A stretch of 64,000 nucleotides of DNA from JAPWJZ01 sp964575605 (GTDB lineage Bacteria; Pseudomonadota; Alphaproteobacteria; Micavibrionales; UBA2020), in the NCBI GenBank assembly GCA_964575605.1, contig CAZNRN010000004.1, forward strand, positions 122,726 through 186,725, in the 5' to 3' direction. Every line of letters begins with the position of its first letter. The stretch's first letter is position 1. The notes under the pieces are model-generated. The model did not search any database and was not told where the DNA came from. It saw only the letters and a list, made by a program, of their open reading frames with translations. Shown one piece after another: positions 41,321 through 50,420 of the stretch. The position numbers and the translations under genes were made by a program.

Positions 41321-42270
41321 CGGCTTTTGGCGAACAACTGGGTTGCCGCCTCCATAACCATATCCACCGTCAGCGAACGCATCAGCGACGACTTCACGTC
41401 ATCGGTTGAGGCAAACGGCGCGATCAGCTGTTCCGGTGTTTCGGGTGTAGCGATATATGCCGCGTGTTTGCCCCAGGGGCGGTATAGTTTCGGCCAGCCA
41501 TAGCCGAACAACCCCAACGTCGGCACGCCGACAGCGGCGGCGGCATGCGTGAGGCCCGAGTCATTCCCGACATACAGTGCCGCGCGGCGGATGACGGCGG
41601 CGACCAGCAGCGGCGAGCCTTTGGCGATCATGTCGATGCGGCGCGTTTCGGGGATAGATTCCAGCACGGGGCGCGCGGCGGCTTCCTCGCCGGGGGCGGC
41701 CAGCACGGCAACGCGCGCACCCGGTAAAATGCCGCCGGGCGCGGTCAGGCACTTGATCAGCTCGATATAGTAATCCTGCGGCCATTCCTTGCCCGGCCAG
41801 TTGGCCGTGGGGCCGATGGCCAAAATGGGAGTGCCCGCGGGTGCGATCTTTTCCGATTGTTCTATCGTCTGGCGGTCGAACCAGAGGCGCGGAGCGGGCG
41901 GGGGCGTGACGCCGCCCAGCGCATCTGCAATCTGCTCGACCTTGTGTTTCTCCGAACTGCCCGCGCCCCAGATGTATTTTTTATCAGCATGCATCAGGCG
42001 GGAAAGCAGGCTGTTGCGCAGGTCGACGATGATATCCCATTTTCGCCAGAAGGTTTCACGCGCCAGTTTCATCCAGTGGCCGGCATAGGGTTCTTTCTTT
42101 AGCGAGATCACCTTGCGCACACCCGGTACCGGGGTAAACAGTCCAGCTACGATCGGCCCGCAGGCGACGGTTATCTCGGCATTTGGATAAAGCCGTATGA
42201 AATGGTCCAGCGCGCCGGTCGATAAAACGGCGTCACCCAGGCGCGTCGAGGTGATGAACAGTATCTTCAT
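41317..42270 (-). CDS. Glycosyltransferase family 9 (heptosyltransferase-like)
   Basis: 317 residues. GT9 markers: ILFITSTRLGDAVLSTGAL at the N-terminus, a middle AIGPTANWPGKEWP (ADP-sugar domain) and GNDSGLTHAAAAVGVPTLGLFG. Members add heptose to the lipopolysaccharide core at the inner membrane. The acceptor is not known and no other LPS gene is adjacent. Monocistronic by position. Confidence 0.9.
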   Translation of the reverse strand: MKILFITSTRLGDAVLSTGALDHFIRLYPNAEITVACGPIVAGLFTPVPGVRKVISLKKEPYAGHWMKLARETFWRKWDIIVDLRNSLLSRLMHADKKYIWGAGSSEKHKVEQIADALGGVTPPPAPRLWFDRQTIEQSEKIAPAGTPILAIGPTANWPGKEWPQDYYIELIKCLTAPGGILPGARVAVLAAPGEEAAARPVLESIPETRRIDMIAKGSPLLVAAVIRRAALYVGNDSGLTHAAAAVGVPTLGLFGYGWPKLYRPWGKHAAYIATPETPEQLIAPFASTDDVKSSLMRSLTVDMVMEAATQLFAKSR

Positions 42271-42301
42271 ATATGAAGGATTAGCACGAAATGTCGTGCA
42301 G

Positions 42302-42772
42302 TTACATACTCAGCGATTTCAGGCGGGCTTCCAGCTGGATGATCTGGTTGGGATAGGACGCAGGCGGCGCGTTCGGCTCCAGCCCTGCACGCAGGCGGTG
42401 CTTGACTTCGCGTTTCCATTCGCAGATTTCGTTACGGGCCTGCAGGAAGGCGCGCTTGGTTTCGACCCGCGGATCGGGCTCTACGCCTACACCAAGCAGC
42501 TGGTTAGAAGTCTCATTTGCCCACTTGGCGAATTTCATGATCTTGCCCCACGTGCCTACGGCGGGGTCGCAGGGGACAGGTACTTCCCACGGAGGCTGGG
42601 CGGGATTCTGCCGTAAATTGATGGGGGCTTCGACCTTGTTCGTTCTGGCCAGCTCTTTCAGCACCGGATGCTCCCATATCACATGGCTACCTTTGGCGCT
42701 GCGTAGTTGCTGAAAACCGAGGTCGAGCAATGCGCGTTCACGCTCGTGCCTGTGTGTGCCGGATTTACTCAT
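42302..42772 (-). CDS. Protein with HicA-like N-terminal domain
   Basis: 156 residues. Residues about 13-40 read ALLDLGFQQLRSAKGSHVIW, matching the HicA mRNA-interferase pattern (GF...R...GSH, with the catalytic His). The following ~110 residues are extra, mostly helical, with KFAKWANETSNQ and a C-terminal coiled coil. HicA toxins are normally ~60-80 residues with a hicB antitoxin gene beside them; there is none here. So this may be a repurposed RNA-binding domain. Function uncertain. Confidence 0.55.
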   Translation of the reverse strand: MSKSGTHRHERERALLDLGFQQLRSAKGSHVIWEHPVLKELARTNKVEAPINLRQNPAQPPWEVPVPCDPAVGTWGKIMKFAKWANETSNQLLGVGVEPDPRVETKRAFLQARNEICEWKREVKHRLRAGLEPNAPPASYPNQIIQLEARLKSLSM

Positions 42773-42853
42773 TAAAGCCCCAAAGTAACTATAGGTTTTC
42801 TTATGACCCTGTATAAGAAATTATATTACTATGGAAATTAAAATTCAAGCAGT

Positions 42854-43051
42854 TTATTTCGTCAGGTAGGCCAGAAGGAAGAACAGCAGCGCAAACCCTT
42901 GAAAGTAAACGCGACGCTGCATCATTTTGTTGCTGGTTTTGTGGTCTTTTTCCTGACCGCGCGTCATAGCGACCATGCCCCGGAAGAATGAGGCGACAAC
43001 GCCCAGCATACAGAGAAGGGCAAGGACGACGAAGACGGCTGAAGCGGTCAT
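42854..43051 (-). CDS. HIG1-domain twin-transmembrane protein
   Basis: 65 residues from MTASAVFVVLALLCMLGVV. Two membrane helices (about 4-24 and 49-64) flank a basic loop containing GMVAMTRGQEKDHKTSNKMMQRRV. This is the layout of HIG1/Rcf1-type proteins associated with cytochrome oxidase supercomplexes. Start 43051 is preferred over 43108, since GGAAGG lies upstream of it. Divergent from the esterase gene. Confidence 0.8.
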   Translation of the reverse strand: MTASAVFVVLALLCMLGVVASFFRGMVAMTRGQEKDHKTSNKMMQRRVYFQGFALLFFLLAYLTK

Positions 43052-43119
43052 AAGGGGTTTCCTTCCGGCGGTTGGGGTGTAATATAAACGCCTGTTGCAG
43101 CGTTTCAAAGGTGTTTTCC

Positions 43120-43809
43120 ATGCAAAAACTCGACGGTCCTTTCATTGCCCCGAAGTCCGGCAAGGCCAAGCAGCTGGTTATTTTCCTGCATGGCTATGGC
43201 TCGAACGGGGAAGACCTGATTTCCATCGCCGATGAATGGGCGGACGGGTTGCCGGATGCCGCCTTTATATCCCCAAACGCGCCCTCGGTCTGCGAGGCTT
43301 TTTCTGCGGGATACCAGTGGTTCCCCATCCGCGCCATCGACCCCGCCGCCATCGAACGCGAAAAGCACGCCGCGAACGTTGCTCCTGTATTGAGCGCCTT
43401 TATCGACGAACAGCTGGCCAAATGGGACGTCGATGACAGCCAGCTGGCGGTTGCAGGCTTTTCACAGGGCGCGATGATGGCCATGTACACCATGCCCCGC
43501 CGCAAAAAGCCCTGCGCCGCCGTTATCGGATATTCCGGCATGATTATGGATGCAGCCGGGTTGAAGGGCGAGGGCATCGTGAAGGTGCCCGTGCTGGCCG
43601 TTCATGGCGACCGCGACGATGTGGTCTATCCCGACAATTTACAGCGGATCGATGACGCTTTTTCGGCCGCTGGCTTTGATATCGAAACTGTAATGCGCCC
43701 GGGATTAGCCCATGGCATAGACCATTTTGGGGTCACACGCGGCCTTCAGTTCATCAAAGAAAACTTTGAAAAGGCTGGAGAAGTTAATAGACTGCAAGTT
43801 AAAGCTTAA
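43120..43809 (+). CDS. Phospholipase/carboxylesterase, alpha/beta hydrolase
   Basis: 229 residues. Motifs: VIFLHGYGSNGEDLI, nucleophile elbow GFSQGAMMAM (catalytic Ser), VHGDRDDVVYP with catalytic Asp and a His near GLAHGIDHFG. It is the acyl-protein thioesterase/YpfH-like family. Substrate unknown. The start at 43120 gives MQKLDGPF, the usual N-terminus. Cytoplasmic. Confidence 0.92.
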   Translation: MQKLDGPFIAPKSGKAKQLVIFLHGYGSNGEDLISIADEWADGLPDAAFISPNAPSVCEAFSAGYQWFPIRAIDPAAIEREKHAANVAPVLSAFIDEQLAKWDVDDSQLAVAGFSQGAMMAMYTMPRRKKPCAAVIGYSGMIMDAAGLKGEGIVKVPVLAVHGDRDDVVYPDNLQRIDDAFSAAGFDIETVMRPGLAHGIDHFGVTRGLQFIKENFEKAGEVNRLQVKA

Positions 43810-43870
43810 CTTTAACACCCCTGAAATATAACGATTTTTTCCGTCACAGAAGCGTTTTGTTGGCTTTTTG

Positions 43871-43879
43871 TGCTATAAT
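43871..43879 (+). promoter_or_regulatory. Extended -10 promoter element before the HNH gene
   Basis: TGC followed directly by a perfect TATAAT at 43874-43879, about 78 bases upstream of the start. The -35 is not obvious, as usual for extended -10 promoters. Confidence 0.6.
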
Positions 43880-43956
43880 GGGTCTATGGGTTAGATTCGT
43901 TAAAACCCCTTGTCCGGGTGACAGTAACGGCCAAGGATACGGAAGAAGGGGTTTAC

Positions 43957-44523
43957 GTGCTACAGAGCCACCTCGATAACTGTCCCACTCTGGTCCTCAA
44001 TGCGGACTATAGGCCTCTGAGTTATTTCCCACTCTCTTTATGGTCATGGCAGGAAGCGGTGAAAGCCGTGTTCCTGGACCGGGTCAGCATCGTCTCCGAA
44101 TACGATGAAGTTATCCGCTCCCCCAGCTTCCAGATGCGGGTGCCGAGCGTGATTGCCCTGAAAGAATATGTCCAGCCCAAGACGCGGCCGGCCTTCACCC
44201 GCTTCAACGTCTTCCTGCGCGATAAATGGACCTGCCAGTATTGCGCGCAGCGCCACAAGACGCATGAGCTGACGTTTGACCACGTCATCCCGAAATCCCG
44301 CGGCGGCACCACCACCTGGGAAAACATCTGCACAGCCTGCCAGAGCTGCAACATCATGAAGGGCAATTATATGCCCGAGGAATGCCGGATGTTCCCGATC
44401 CGAAAGCCGGTGCAGCCCTCGACGACCGAGCTGCAGGCCAACGGCCGCGCCTATCCGCCCAACTTCCTGCACAGGAGTTGGGGAGACTATCTCTATTGGG
44501 ATACGGAACTCGAAAACGCCTGA
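43957..44523 (+). CDS. HNH endonuclease family protein
   Basis: 188 residues from GTG 43957 (MLQSHLDNCPTLVLN); a GTG at 43918 in frame is an alternative, but AAGGGG sits just before 43957. The core is zinc-type HNH: WTCQYCAQRHKTHELTFDHVIPKSRGGTTTWENICTACQSCN, with two CxxC pairs and the catalytic DH. Alphaproteobacterial members are often single-copy and chromosomal, not clearly mobile. Nicking or repair role is inferred from the domain only. Confidence 0.9.
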   Translation: MLQSHLDNCPTLVLNADYRPLSYFPLSLWSWQEAVKAVFLDRVSIVSEYDEVIRSPSFQMRVPSVIALKEYVQPKTRPAFTRFNVFLRDKWTCQYCAQRHKTHELTFDHVIPKSRGGTTTWENICTACQSCNIMKGNYMPEECRMFPIRKPVQPSTTELQANGRAYPPNFLHRSWGDYLYWDTELENA

Positions 44524-44551
44524 CGGCGTCCGCCTAAGATTTTGAAGCTGA

Positions 44552-45115
44552 TTACGCTCCCGGTGGCTTGGGCAGCGCGGGTGCGACAATTGCAGGCGCG
44601 GCCACAGGCAGTTCGAAGATCACCTGCTGGGTTTTACCGTCGACGATTTTCTGCACCTTGGGCGCACCGAAGTTCACGCCTTCGACAGCGGGGATTAGGT
44701 TGCCCGAAGCCTTGTCGACGCCAATCGTCACGTTATTGCCAAGGAAGAGGGCGAGGTCGTTCTCGATCGAGCCGACGCTGGTGGGCAGTTCGGCCTTGGT
44801 CCATTGCGAAATGCCATGCATCAGGCCCATGCGCGACTGCTGGCGAATATCCTTTGCGAGCGCGGCTTCGGTTATGCCGCCGCCGGTGGCAAGCTGCGGG
44901 ACATCGAGATAGATGCGCACAACCTGATTGTCCTTTGTTTCCGCCATAATATAATCTTGTGCATCCACCTGCTGGTAGATTGCAGTCGCATCGATGGGCT
45001 GCTGTTGGGGTGTACCTGCGGGCGTTTTGTCGTTGCCGCTGAAAGTATAAAAAGCGCCTGCGGCGACGGCAGTCAAAAGGCCTGCGACCAGAAATTTCTT
45101 TTTAGTGGATGCCAT
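44552..45115 (-). CDS. Anchored protein, member 1 of a three-paralogue cluster
   Basis: 187 residues from MASTKKKFLVAGLLTAVAAGAFY. One hydrophobic segment at about 8-24 anchors or exports it. The family core reads RIYLDVPQLATGGG, then AELPTSVGSIENDL and VEGVNFGAPKVQKIVDGKTQQVIF. The end is proline-rich. It is homologous to the two following genes upstream on the same strand. No family recognised. It starts 13 bases after the stop of member 2, so they are co-transcribed. Confidence 0.75.
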   Translation of the reverse strand: MASTKKKFLVAGLLTAVAAGAFYTFSGNDKTPAGTPQQQPIDATAIYQQVDAQDYIMAETKDNQVVRIYLDVPQLATGGGITEAALAKDIRQQSRMGLMHGISQWTKAELPTSVGSIENDLALFLGNNVTIGVDKASGNLIPAVEGVNFGAPKVQKIVDGKTQQVIFELPVAAPAIVAPALPKPPGA

Positions 45116-45128
45116 GTAATCCCCCGTA

Positions 45129-45674
45129 TTAAGCGTTTTTGACAGCGGCAGGTTTCGTCGCGGGCGCTGTTTTCGGTGCGTCGGTTTTTTTCTCGTAAAG
45201 CGTCTTGCCTGCGCTGTCCTGCACTTTATTGACGACAACGGGCCCGTAATTGACGCCCGGCTTCGCGTAGATCACTTCGCCCTTCGGCGTAGCACCCATC
45301 ATCAGGAATTTTGACATGCCTTCGGTGACCGCTTTTTCTATTGCGGGCATATTGGCGGCCAGTTCGTCCGATTTATATTTAACGAATTCCTGCATCACGA
45401 GCAGGTTGCCTGTGCCAGTCAGGGCTTGGCCGAATTGCGGACTGGGCATTGGGCCATGATCCAGCATCTTGAAGGACATATTGATTTTGATCTGCTTGCC
45501 GTCTTTAGTTATGCCTTGATAATCGGCGCTGACGACGTTTGGGTCTTTCGCTTGCTGCGTGGTCGCGGCGGGCGCAGCGTTTTGCGCCGTTGCGCGGTTA
45601 TCGGCGAAGGCGGTGGTCGCCGCCAAGGTAAGCATGCCTGCGACAAGCGCAGTCCTCTTGAATCCGTTTGCCAT
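45129..45674 (-). CDS. Exported protein, member 2 of the three-paralogue cluster
   Basis: 181 residues. A cleavable signal peptide (MANGFKRTALVAGMLTLAATTAFA) is followed by the shared core: KINMSFKMLDHGPM, FVKYKSDELAANMPAIEKAV and PGVNYGPVVVNKVQD. It differs from the others in lacking the membrane anchor, so it is probably free in the periplasm. Start 45674 is chosen because it is where the signal peptide begins; a longer frame goes to 45728. Possible promoter: TTGATC and TTAATA at 45728-45756. Confidence 0.75.
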   Translation of the reverse strand: MANGFKRTALVAGMLTLAATTAFADNRATAQNAAPAATTQQAKDPNVVSADYQGITKDGKQIKINMSFKMLDHGPMPSPQFGQALTGTGNLLVMQEFVKYKSDELAANMPAIEKAVTEGMSKFLMMGATPKGEVIYAKPGVNYGPVVVNKVQDSAGKTLYEKKTDAPKTAPATKPAAVKNA

Positions 45675-45727
45675 TAGATTACACACCCTTGTTCTTGGTT
45701 TTCTGGCAGTATTTTTTGCTAGTAACA

Positions 45728-45756
45728 TATTAACATAAGATAGTTAATAGGATCAA
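45728..45756 (-). promoter_or_regulatory. Putative promoter of members 2 and 1
   Basis: On the minus strand, TTGATC (45751-45756), 17 bases, TTAATA (45728-45733), about 55 bases before the start at 45674. Confidence 0.4.
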
Positions 45757-45819
45757 AGGAAAGTAAAAAGTGGATGTAATATCAGCCACTTAAATCCGCC
45801 CCGATCATTACAAAAACGC

Positions 45820-46398
45820 TCAAGTGCCGAACCGGAACAGTGGCACGTTTCCGGGCAGCAGGGGCGCGGTGTAGAGCAGGTTTTCGCCGCGCGCGTCAGT
45901 GATTTTTTCGATCTGGGGCGCACCGAAGTTGACGCCCTGTTTCGCCAGCTGCGGCTTACCGTCTGCCGTTGTACCTATAGCAACGGTTTTTTCCAGCTTG
46001 TCCGCCACTGCCTGCTGGATTTTCGCTGCGTTCGAAGGGAGTTCGGATGCCGTATATTTTTGCACTTCGCCCAGCAGCGCAAGGCCGGCCTGTCCTTGCA
46101 GCGCGACGCTGTAAGAGAATTCATCGCCGTAATTCGTGCCGCGGTCCATCGTCTTGATATCGAGGTAGATGCGTACGGGCTGCTTGTCTTTGGTAATCGC
46201 GGGATAAAGGTTCTTCTGCGTTGCCATTGACTGCTGCAATGAAACGTCCTCGGCTGTCGGCGCTACTGGCGGGCGGCTGACCAGCATAAAGGCGGCCGTT
46301 GTGGCGGCCGCGAGCGTCCCGATAAAAATCCATTTTCCGATTTTGTCAGTCTTTTTCGGCGCGGAATCATCTGCCGGTTTTTTAGCTTCGTCTGTCAT
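45820..46398 (-). CDS. Anchored protein, member 3 of the three-paralogue cluster
   Basis: 192 residues. A charged cytoplasmic N-terminus (about 1-23, Lys/Asp-rich) precedes one membrane helix (IFIGTLAAATTAAFMLV). The shared core follows: RIYLDIKTMDRGTN, VQKYTASELPSNAAKIQQAV, KQGVNFGAPQIEKITD. The relation to members 1 and 2 is clear from GVNxG and the SELxxNxxxI pattern. FliL-like anchored proteins have a similar plan, but I do not see FliL motifs. Separate from member 2 by about 145 bases. Confidence 0.75.
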   Translation of the reverse strand: MTDEAKKPADDSAPKKTDKIGKWIFIGTLAAATTAAFMLVSRPPVAPTAEDVSLQQSMATQKNLYPAITKDKQPVRIYLDIKTMDRGTNYGDEFSYSVALQGQAGLALLGEVQKYTASELPSNAAKIQQAVADKLEKTVAIGTTADGKPQLAKQGVNFGAPQIEKITDARGENLLYTAPLLPGNVPLFRFGT

Positions 46399-46495
46399 GA
46401 TTACCCTCGTGTTTTCTTTCTTATTTTTGCGGGAAGCATAGGCCTGCCGCGCGCAACTGTCAAAACAATGCGCGAAAGAGGCTGAATTTGAAGGC

Positions 46496-49400
46496 TTATT
46501 TTACATTGAAATGCTGGGGGATAAGACCTTCTCGCGCGCGCTTGGCGATATGTTCATAGGCCGACTCCAGGTGGCGCGCATACGCGGCCGTATCGAAAAG
46601 AGGGCATGTGTCACGTGCCGTCGCAAGCTTTTTCCTGAGAGCGTCTAGCCGCGGCTTATCTTGCGCGAGAGCAAGCGCGAGGTTTTCGTATTCGGCAAGC
46701 GATCTTGTTATCAGTTCCGGCATGTCCGCCGCCGTCAACAGGCTGGCTGCAACGCGGCTGGCAAAAGTATCGCCCGCGCAGGTGACAAGCGGCAGGCCTG
46801 TCCAGAGTGCGTCCGCCGCCGTGGTATGCGCATTATAAGGAAGCGTATCGAGGAAAAGATCCGCAAGGCGGTGACGGGCCAGGTGCTGCGCCGACGGAAG
46901 GCGCGGCGCGAAGACAAGGCGGGTTTGTGCGATGCCATGACGCTGCGCCTCTTGCGTCAGGTTCGCCTTCATCTCGGGCCCGCTGCCCAGCAGCCACAAG
47001 ACGCTGCCCGGGACTTTTGCCAATAGCCTCATCCATACTGCGAAAATATCTGGCGTGATTTTGTAGCTGTTGTTGAAGCAGCAGAATACAAATCCATCAA
47101 CAGGCAGGCCGAGCGCCGCCCGCGTGGGCAGGGCGGGGGCAATTTCACGCTTGTCGTCATTTGGCTGGTAACTGCCCGGCAGCCGGACAATTTTCTCGCT
47201 GTAAAATTTTTCATCTTGGGCGGTAATCAGCGTACCGTCCGCGATGATGTAATCTATGTACGGCGCGCCCATTGTGCCCGGAAAGCCAAGGTAGTTAACC
47301 TGGACAGGGCAGGGGCGGCGCGCGAGGATGCCTGTGCGGGCGTCCTGCGTATAACCTTTCAGGTCTATGGTGATCTCCGTCCGTGCATCAAATAACAGCC
47401 GCGCCGCTTCGTCATCGTTCATGCCCCGTACATCCCTGAACTCGTCGAAGGATTTTTGCAGGCGGGCGCGCATCGGGCTTTTGTCGTCGTTGCCGAAGGA
47501 CAGCGCCGTGATGTGGAATTTATTCCTGTCATGTGCCTCGAACAAACCCGCCATCAGGTATGCGGTGGCATGTTCGTGAAAGTCAGCGGAGAGATAAGCG
47601 ATGCGGATTTTATCGCCGCTGTACCTTTCACCCTTCCACAAAGCGGGGCGGGCAGGATGCTTCTGCTCGGTGTAATCACGGGCGCAGGCCAGCTGCTCAG
47701 CGGGGGTTGATGGAAGCGCCAGCAGTGGGAAAGGGCCGATCCGGCATTTTCCGGCCGCTATCCCGGCCCTCATTTGCGTGACCAGGTCGTCATAGCATGT
47801 CCAGTCACAAATCGTCATTTTCGAGTGGAGGTGCAGTCCCCGCAGGAGCGCCAGTTCGGGGTTGTATTTCAAAGCCACTGCGAAAGCCTGCGCAGCCTCC
47901 GCATGCCGCTTTAAAAGGCGCAGTATACCGCCGCGCGTTGCTTCGGCCTCCGCGTATCCCGGCTTTTGGGCCGCTGCGCGGGTCGCTTCCTCCAGTGCTT
48001 CGACGTGCAGGCCTTTGTCACGAAGGATATGCGCGCGATTAAGGCGCACTTCGGCGAAATCAGGGCGGAGCGCCAGCACGGCGTCGCAATCGGCCAGTGC
48101 TTCATCCAGCCGTCGCAAATCATGCAGGAGGGAACCACGGTTGACCAGCGCACCTTGCAGGTCGGGGCGTAATTGGAGGGCTTTGCCATAGCTTTGCAAG
48201 GCTTCCGCAGCCCTTCCCAGCTGCCGCAATGTGTTGGCCTCGTTTGCGATCAGTTCCGGCACGTCGGGGCGCAAAGCAAGGGCGCGCCTGAAATCCTCAA
48301 GCGTTTCCGCTGTCCTGCCCAATGCGGCAAGCACATTTCCGCGGTTGACAAGGGCTTGTACGTAATCCGGTTTGCATTTAAGGGCTTCACTGTAGCTGCT
48401 GATAGCGGCGAGGGGATGACCGGCTTTCGTTTGCGCAAGCCCATCGGCAAAAAGCTCTTCCGGTGTTTTTTCGGCTTTGCCTACATGCATCATGACATAT
48501 GCTGCCTCGAGGTTACGTTTATACCGCGCTGTATCGAACAGCGCACAAGTATCGCGGTTATTTTCAAGTTTGTTGCGAAGCGCTTTCAGCCGTGTAGGAT
48601 CATGGGCTAGGTCACGCGCCAGTCGCGCGTAATCCTGAAGGTTGCGTGTGACAAGTTCCGGCAGGCCCGCGGCCTTCAGCAGGCTGGCGGCGACGCGCGA
48701 TGCAAAAGTTTCGCCGGGGCAGGTGATAACGGGCAGGCCCATCCACAGCGCGTCAGCTGTCGTGGTATGCGCGTTATAGGGAAGGGTGTCGAGGAACAAA
48801 TCCGCGTGGCGGTGGCGGGCAAGGTGTTCTTCGGCCTTCATGCGCGGCGCGAAAACAAGGCGTGTAGGGTCGATGCCGCGCCGTTCAGCTTCGCTACGCA
48901 AATTACGCGTTGCCGTGGCGCCGCCGTCGAGCAGCCAAAGCACGCTGCCCGGCACCTGTTCCAGCAGATTCATCCATATGTCAAACAAAGGCGGCGTGAT
49001 TTTATAATTTATGTTGAAGCAGCAGAAAACAAAGCCCTCGTCGGGAAGGCCATGCACGCAGCGCGGCGGGGTCGAGGCAGCGACATTGCGCTTGCTGTCA
49101 TTGGGCTGATAGGTATCCGGCAGGCGGATAATTTTTTCGGTGTAAAACCGTTCAGACTCCTGAGGAATGATGGTGTCGTCGGCGATGATATAATCGATGT
49201 AGGATGCCCCCATCGTGCCGGGATAACCGATAAAATTCACCTGCACGGGGGCCGGACGATGGGAGAAGACCCTCGTTCTCGCGCCCTCGGTAAAGCCTTT
49301 CAGGTCGACGGCGATATCGGTTTCCTTTTCACGCAGCAGCTTTGCAAGCGACAGCTCGTCCATGCCGCGGACGTCGACGAAATTAGCGCCGAAGGCCTTT

Positions 49401-50419
49401 TCCAGCCGTCTGCGCATGGGGCCGTCGGTGGCGGGGCCGAAGGAATAGGCGCTGATATCGAATTTATCCCTGTCATGCGCCTCGAACAATCCGGCCATCA
49501 GGTAGGCCGTGGCATGCTCGTGAAAATCGGCCGAGAGGTAAGCGATACGGATTTTATCATGGTTGTATTTTTCACCTGTCCAGAGCGGCGGGCGGGGCGG
49601 ATAGGTCGTGGCAACGAACCTTTCCGCGCAGGCTTTTTGCGCCGCCGCAGATGACGACAGGCCGACCAGCGAAAAGGGCGTGGAAGCGGCTTCCCCGCGC
49701 AGGATACTTGCGTCTAGATAGACGATGTTCTCGTCGTAATCGCGCCAGTCGCAGAGCAGCATCCGGTTGAAAAGCCGCGTGCCTTGCAGGCACGGGTATC
49801 TCGGATCCAGATCCATCGCTTTGTCGAGCGCGGATACGGCGGCCTCGAAATTCTTCTGGATCAACAGGGCGTTGCCGAGGTTGTTATAGCCTTCCGCATA
49901 ATCGGGCTTGAGGTCGACGGCCTTTTTAAGGCTTTCAACCGCCTCTGCCGGCCTGTTCAAATTCTGCAGCAGGATGCCGCGGTTATTCCAGGCTTCGGCA
50001 TGTTGCGGCTGAAGGGCGAGGCAGCGGTCGAAAGCCTCCAGCGCTTTCACAGTGCGGCCCAGCTGGTGCAGTACGTTGCCACGGTAAAAATGCGCCTGTG
50101 CGTTATCCGGCTGGAGGGCGATGGTCTTGTCGAAGCTTTCCAGCGCCTTCAGCGGCTGGTTTGCCGCGCGGTAGGCGAAAGCCAGGTTCATGTGCGCATC
50201 GGCGACGGTTTCGTTTATACTCAAGGCGGCGGAGATTTGCGCGATCGCCTCCGCCGCTTTACCTCGGTTGAGGAAAACGAGGCCCAGCAGGTGGCTGGCG
50301 TCGAAATTACGCGGGTCGTCTTTCAGAAGCGCGCGGTACAGTTTCTCGGCCTCGTCCAGCTTCCCCTGCTGGTGCAGCCGCGCGGCGTCCTGGATGTTGG
50401 GCTTGCTCGGCTGCGGCAA
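46496..50419 (-). CDS. Tandem-duplicated TPR and O-GlcNAc transferase (GT41) protein
   Basis: 1307 residues. It is two full OGT/SPINDLY-type proteins in one frame. Unit 1 has TPRs (about 1-210) and a GT41 domain (about 285-640). Unit 2 has TPRs (about 655-870) and another GT41 domain (about 920-1300). Each unit has its own IRIAYLSADFHEHATAYL, IGYPGTMGA or LGFPGTMGAPYIDYIIAD, SVLWLL, and LFLDTLPYNAHTT followed by ADALW. GT41 enzymes attach sugar to Ser/Thr of proteins in the cytoplasm. Both active sites look intact. Start is TTG 50419, one base after the coq7 stop. Substrates unknown. Confidence 0.9.
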   Translation of the reverse strand: MPQPSKPNIQDAARLHQQGKLDEAEKLYRALLKDDPRNFDASHLLGLVFLNRGKAAEAIAQISAALSINETVADAHMNLAFAYRAANQPLKALESFDKTIALQPDNAQAHFYRGNVLHQLGRTVKALEAFDRCLALQPQHAEAWNNRGILLQNLNRPAEAVESLKKAVDLKPDYAEGYNNLGNALLIQKNFEAAVSALDKAMDLDPRYPCLQGTRLFNRMLLCDWRDYDENIVYLDASILRGEAASTPFSLVGLSSSAAAQKACAERFVATTYPPRPPLWTGEKYNHDKIRIAYLSADFHEHATAYLMAGLFEAHDRDKFDISAYSFGPATDGPMRRRLEKAFGANFVDVRGMDELSLAKLLREKETDIAVDLKGFTEGARTRVFSHRPAPVQVNFIGYPGTMGASYIDYIIADDTIIPQESERFYTEKIIRLPDTYQPNDSKRNVAASTPPRCVHGLPDEGFVFCCFNINYKITPPLFDIWMNLLEQVPGSVLWLLDGGATATRNLRSEAERRGIDPTRLVFAPRMKAEEHLARHRHADLFLDTLPYNAHTTTADALWMGLPVITCPGETFASRVAASLLKAAGLPELVTRNLQDYARLARDLAHDPTRLKALRNKLENNRDTCALFDTARYKRNLEAAYVMMHVGKAEKTPEELFADGLAQTKAGHPLAAISSYSEALKCKPDYVQALVNRGNVLAALGRTAETLEDFRRALALRPDVPELIANEANTLRQLGRAAEALQSYGKALQLRPDLQGALVNRGSLLHDLRRLDEALADCDAVLALRPDFAEVRLNRAHILRDKGLHVEALEEATRAAAQKPGYAEAEATRGGILRLLKRHAEAAQAFAVALKYNPELALLRGLHLHSKMTICDWTCYDDLVTQMRAGIAAGKCRIGPFPLLALPSTPAEQLACARDYTEQKHPARPALWKGERYSGDKIRIAYLSADFHEHATAYLMAGLFEAHDRNKFHITALSFGNDDKSPMRARLQKSFDEFRDVRGMNDDEAARLLFDARTEITIDLKGYTQDARTGILARRPCPVQVNYLGFPGTMGAPYIDYIIADGTLITAQDEKFYSEKIVRLPGSYQPNDDKREIAPALPTRAALGLPVDGFVFCCFNNSYKITPDIFAVWMRLLAKVPGSVLWLLGSGPEMKANLTQEAQRHGIAQTRLVFAPRLPSAQHLARHRLADLFLDTLPYNAHTTAADALWTGLPLVTCAGDTFASRVAASLLTAADMPELITRSLAEYENLALALAQDKPRLDALRKKLATARDTCPLFDTAAYARHLESAYEHIAKRAREGLIPQHFNVK

Positions 50420-50420
50420 C

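Noticed and set aside
42302..44523. HicA-like gene and HNH nuclease considered together as a defence or mobile island.
   Set aside because: The genes between them are ordinary (HIG1, esterase), composition is unchanged by eye, and there are no repeats, integrase or att-like sites.
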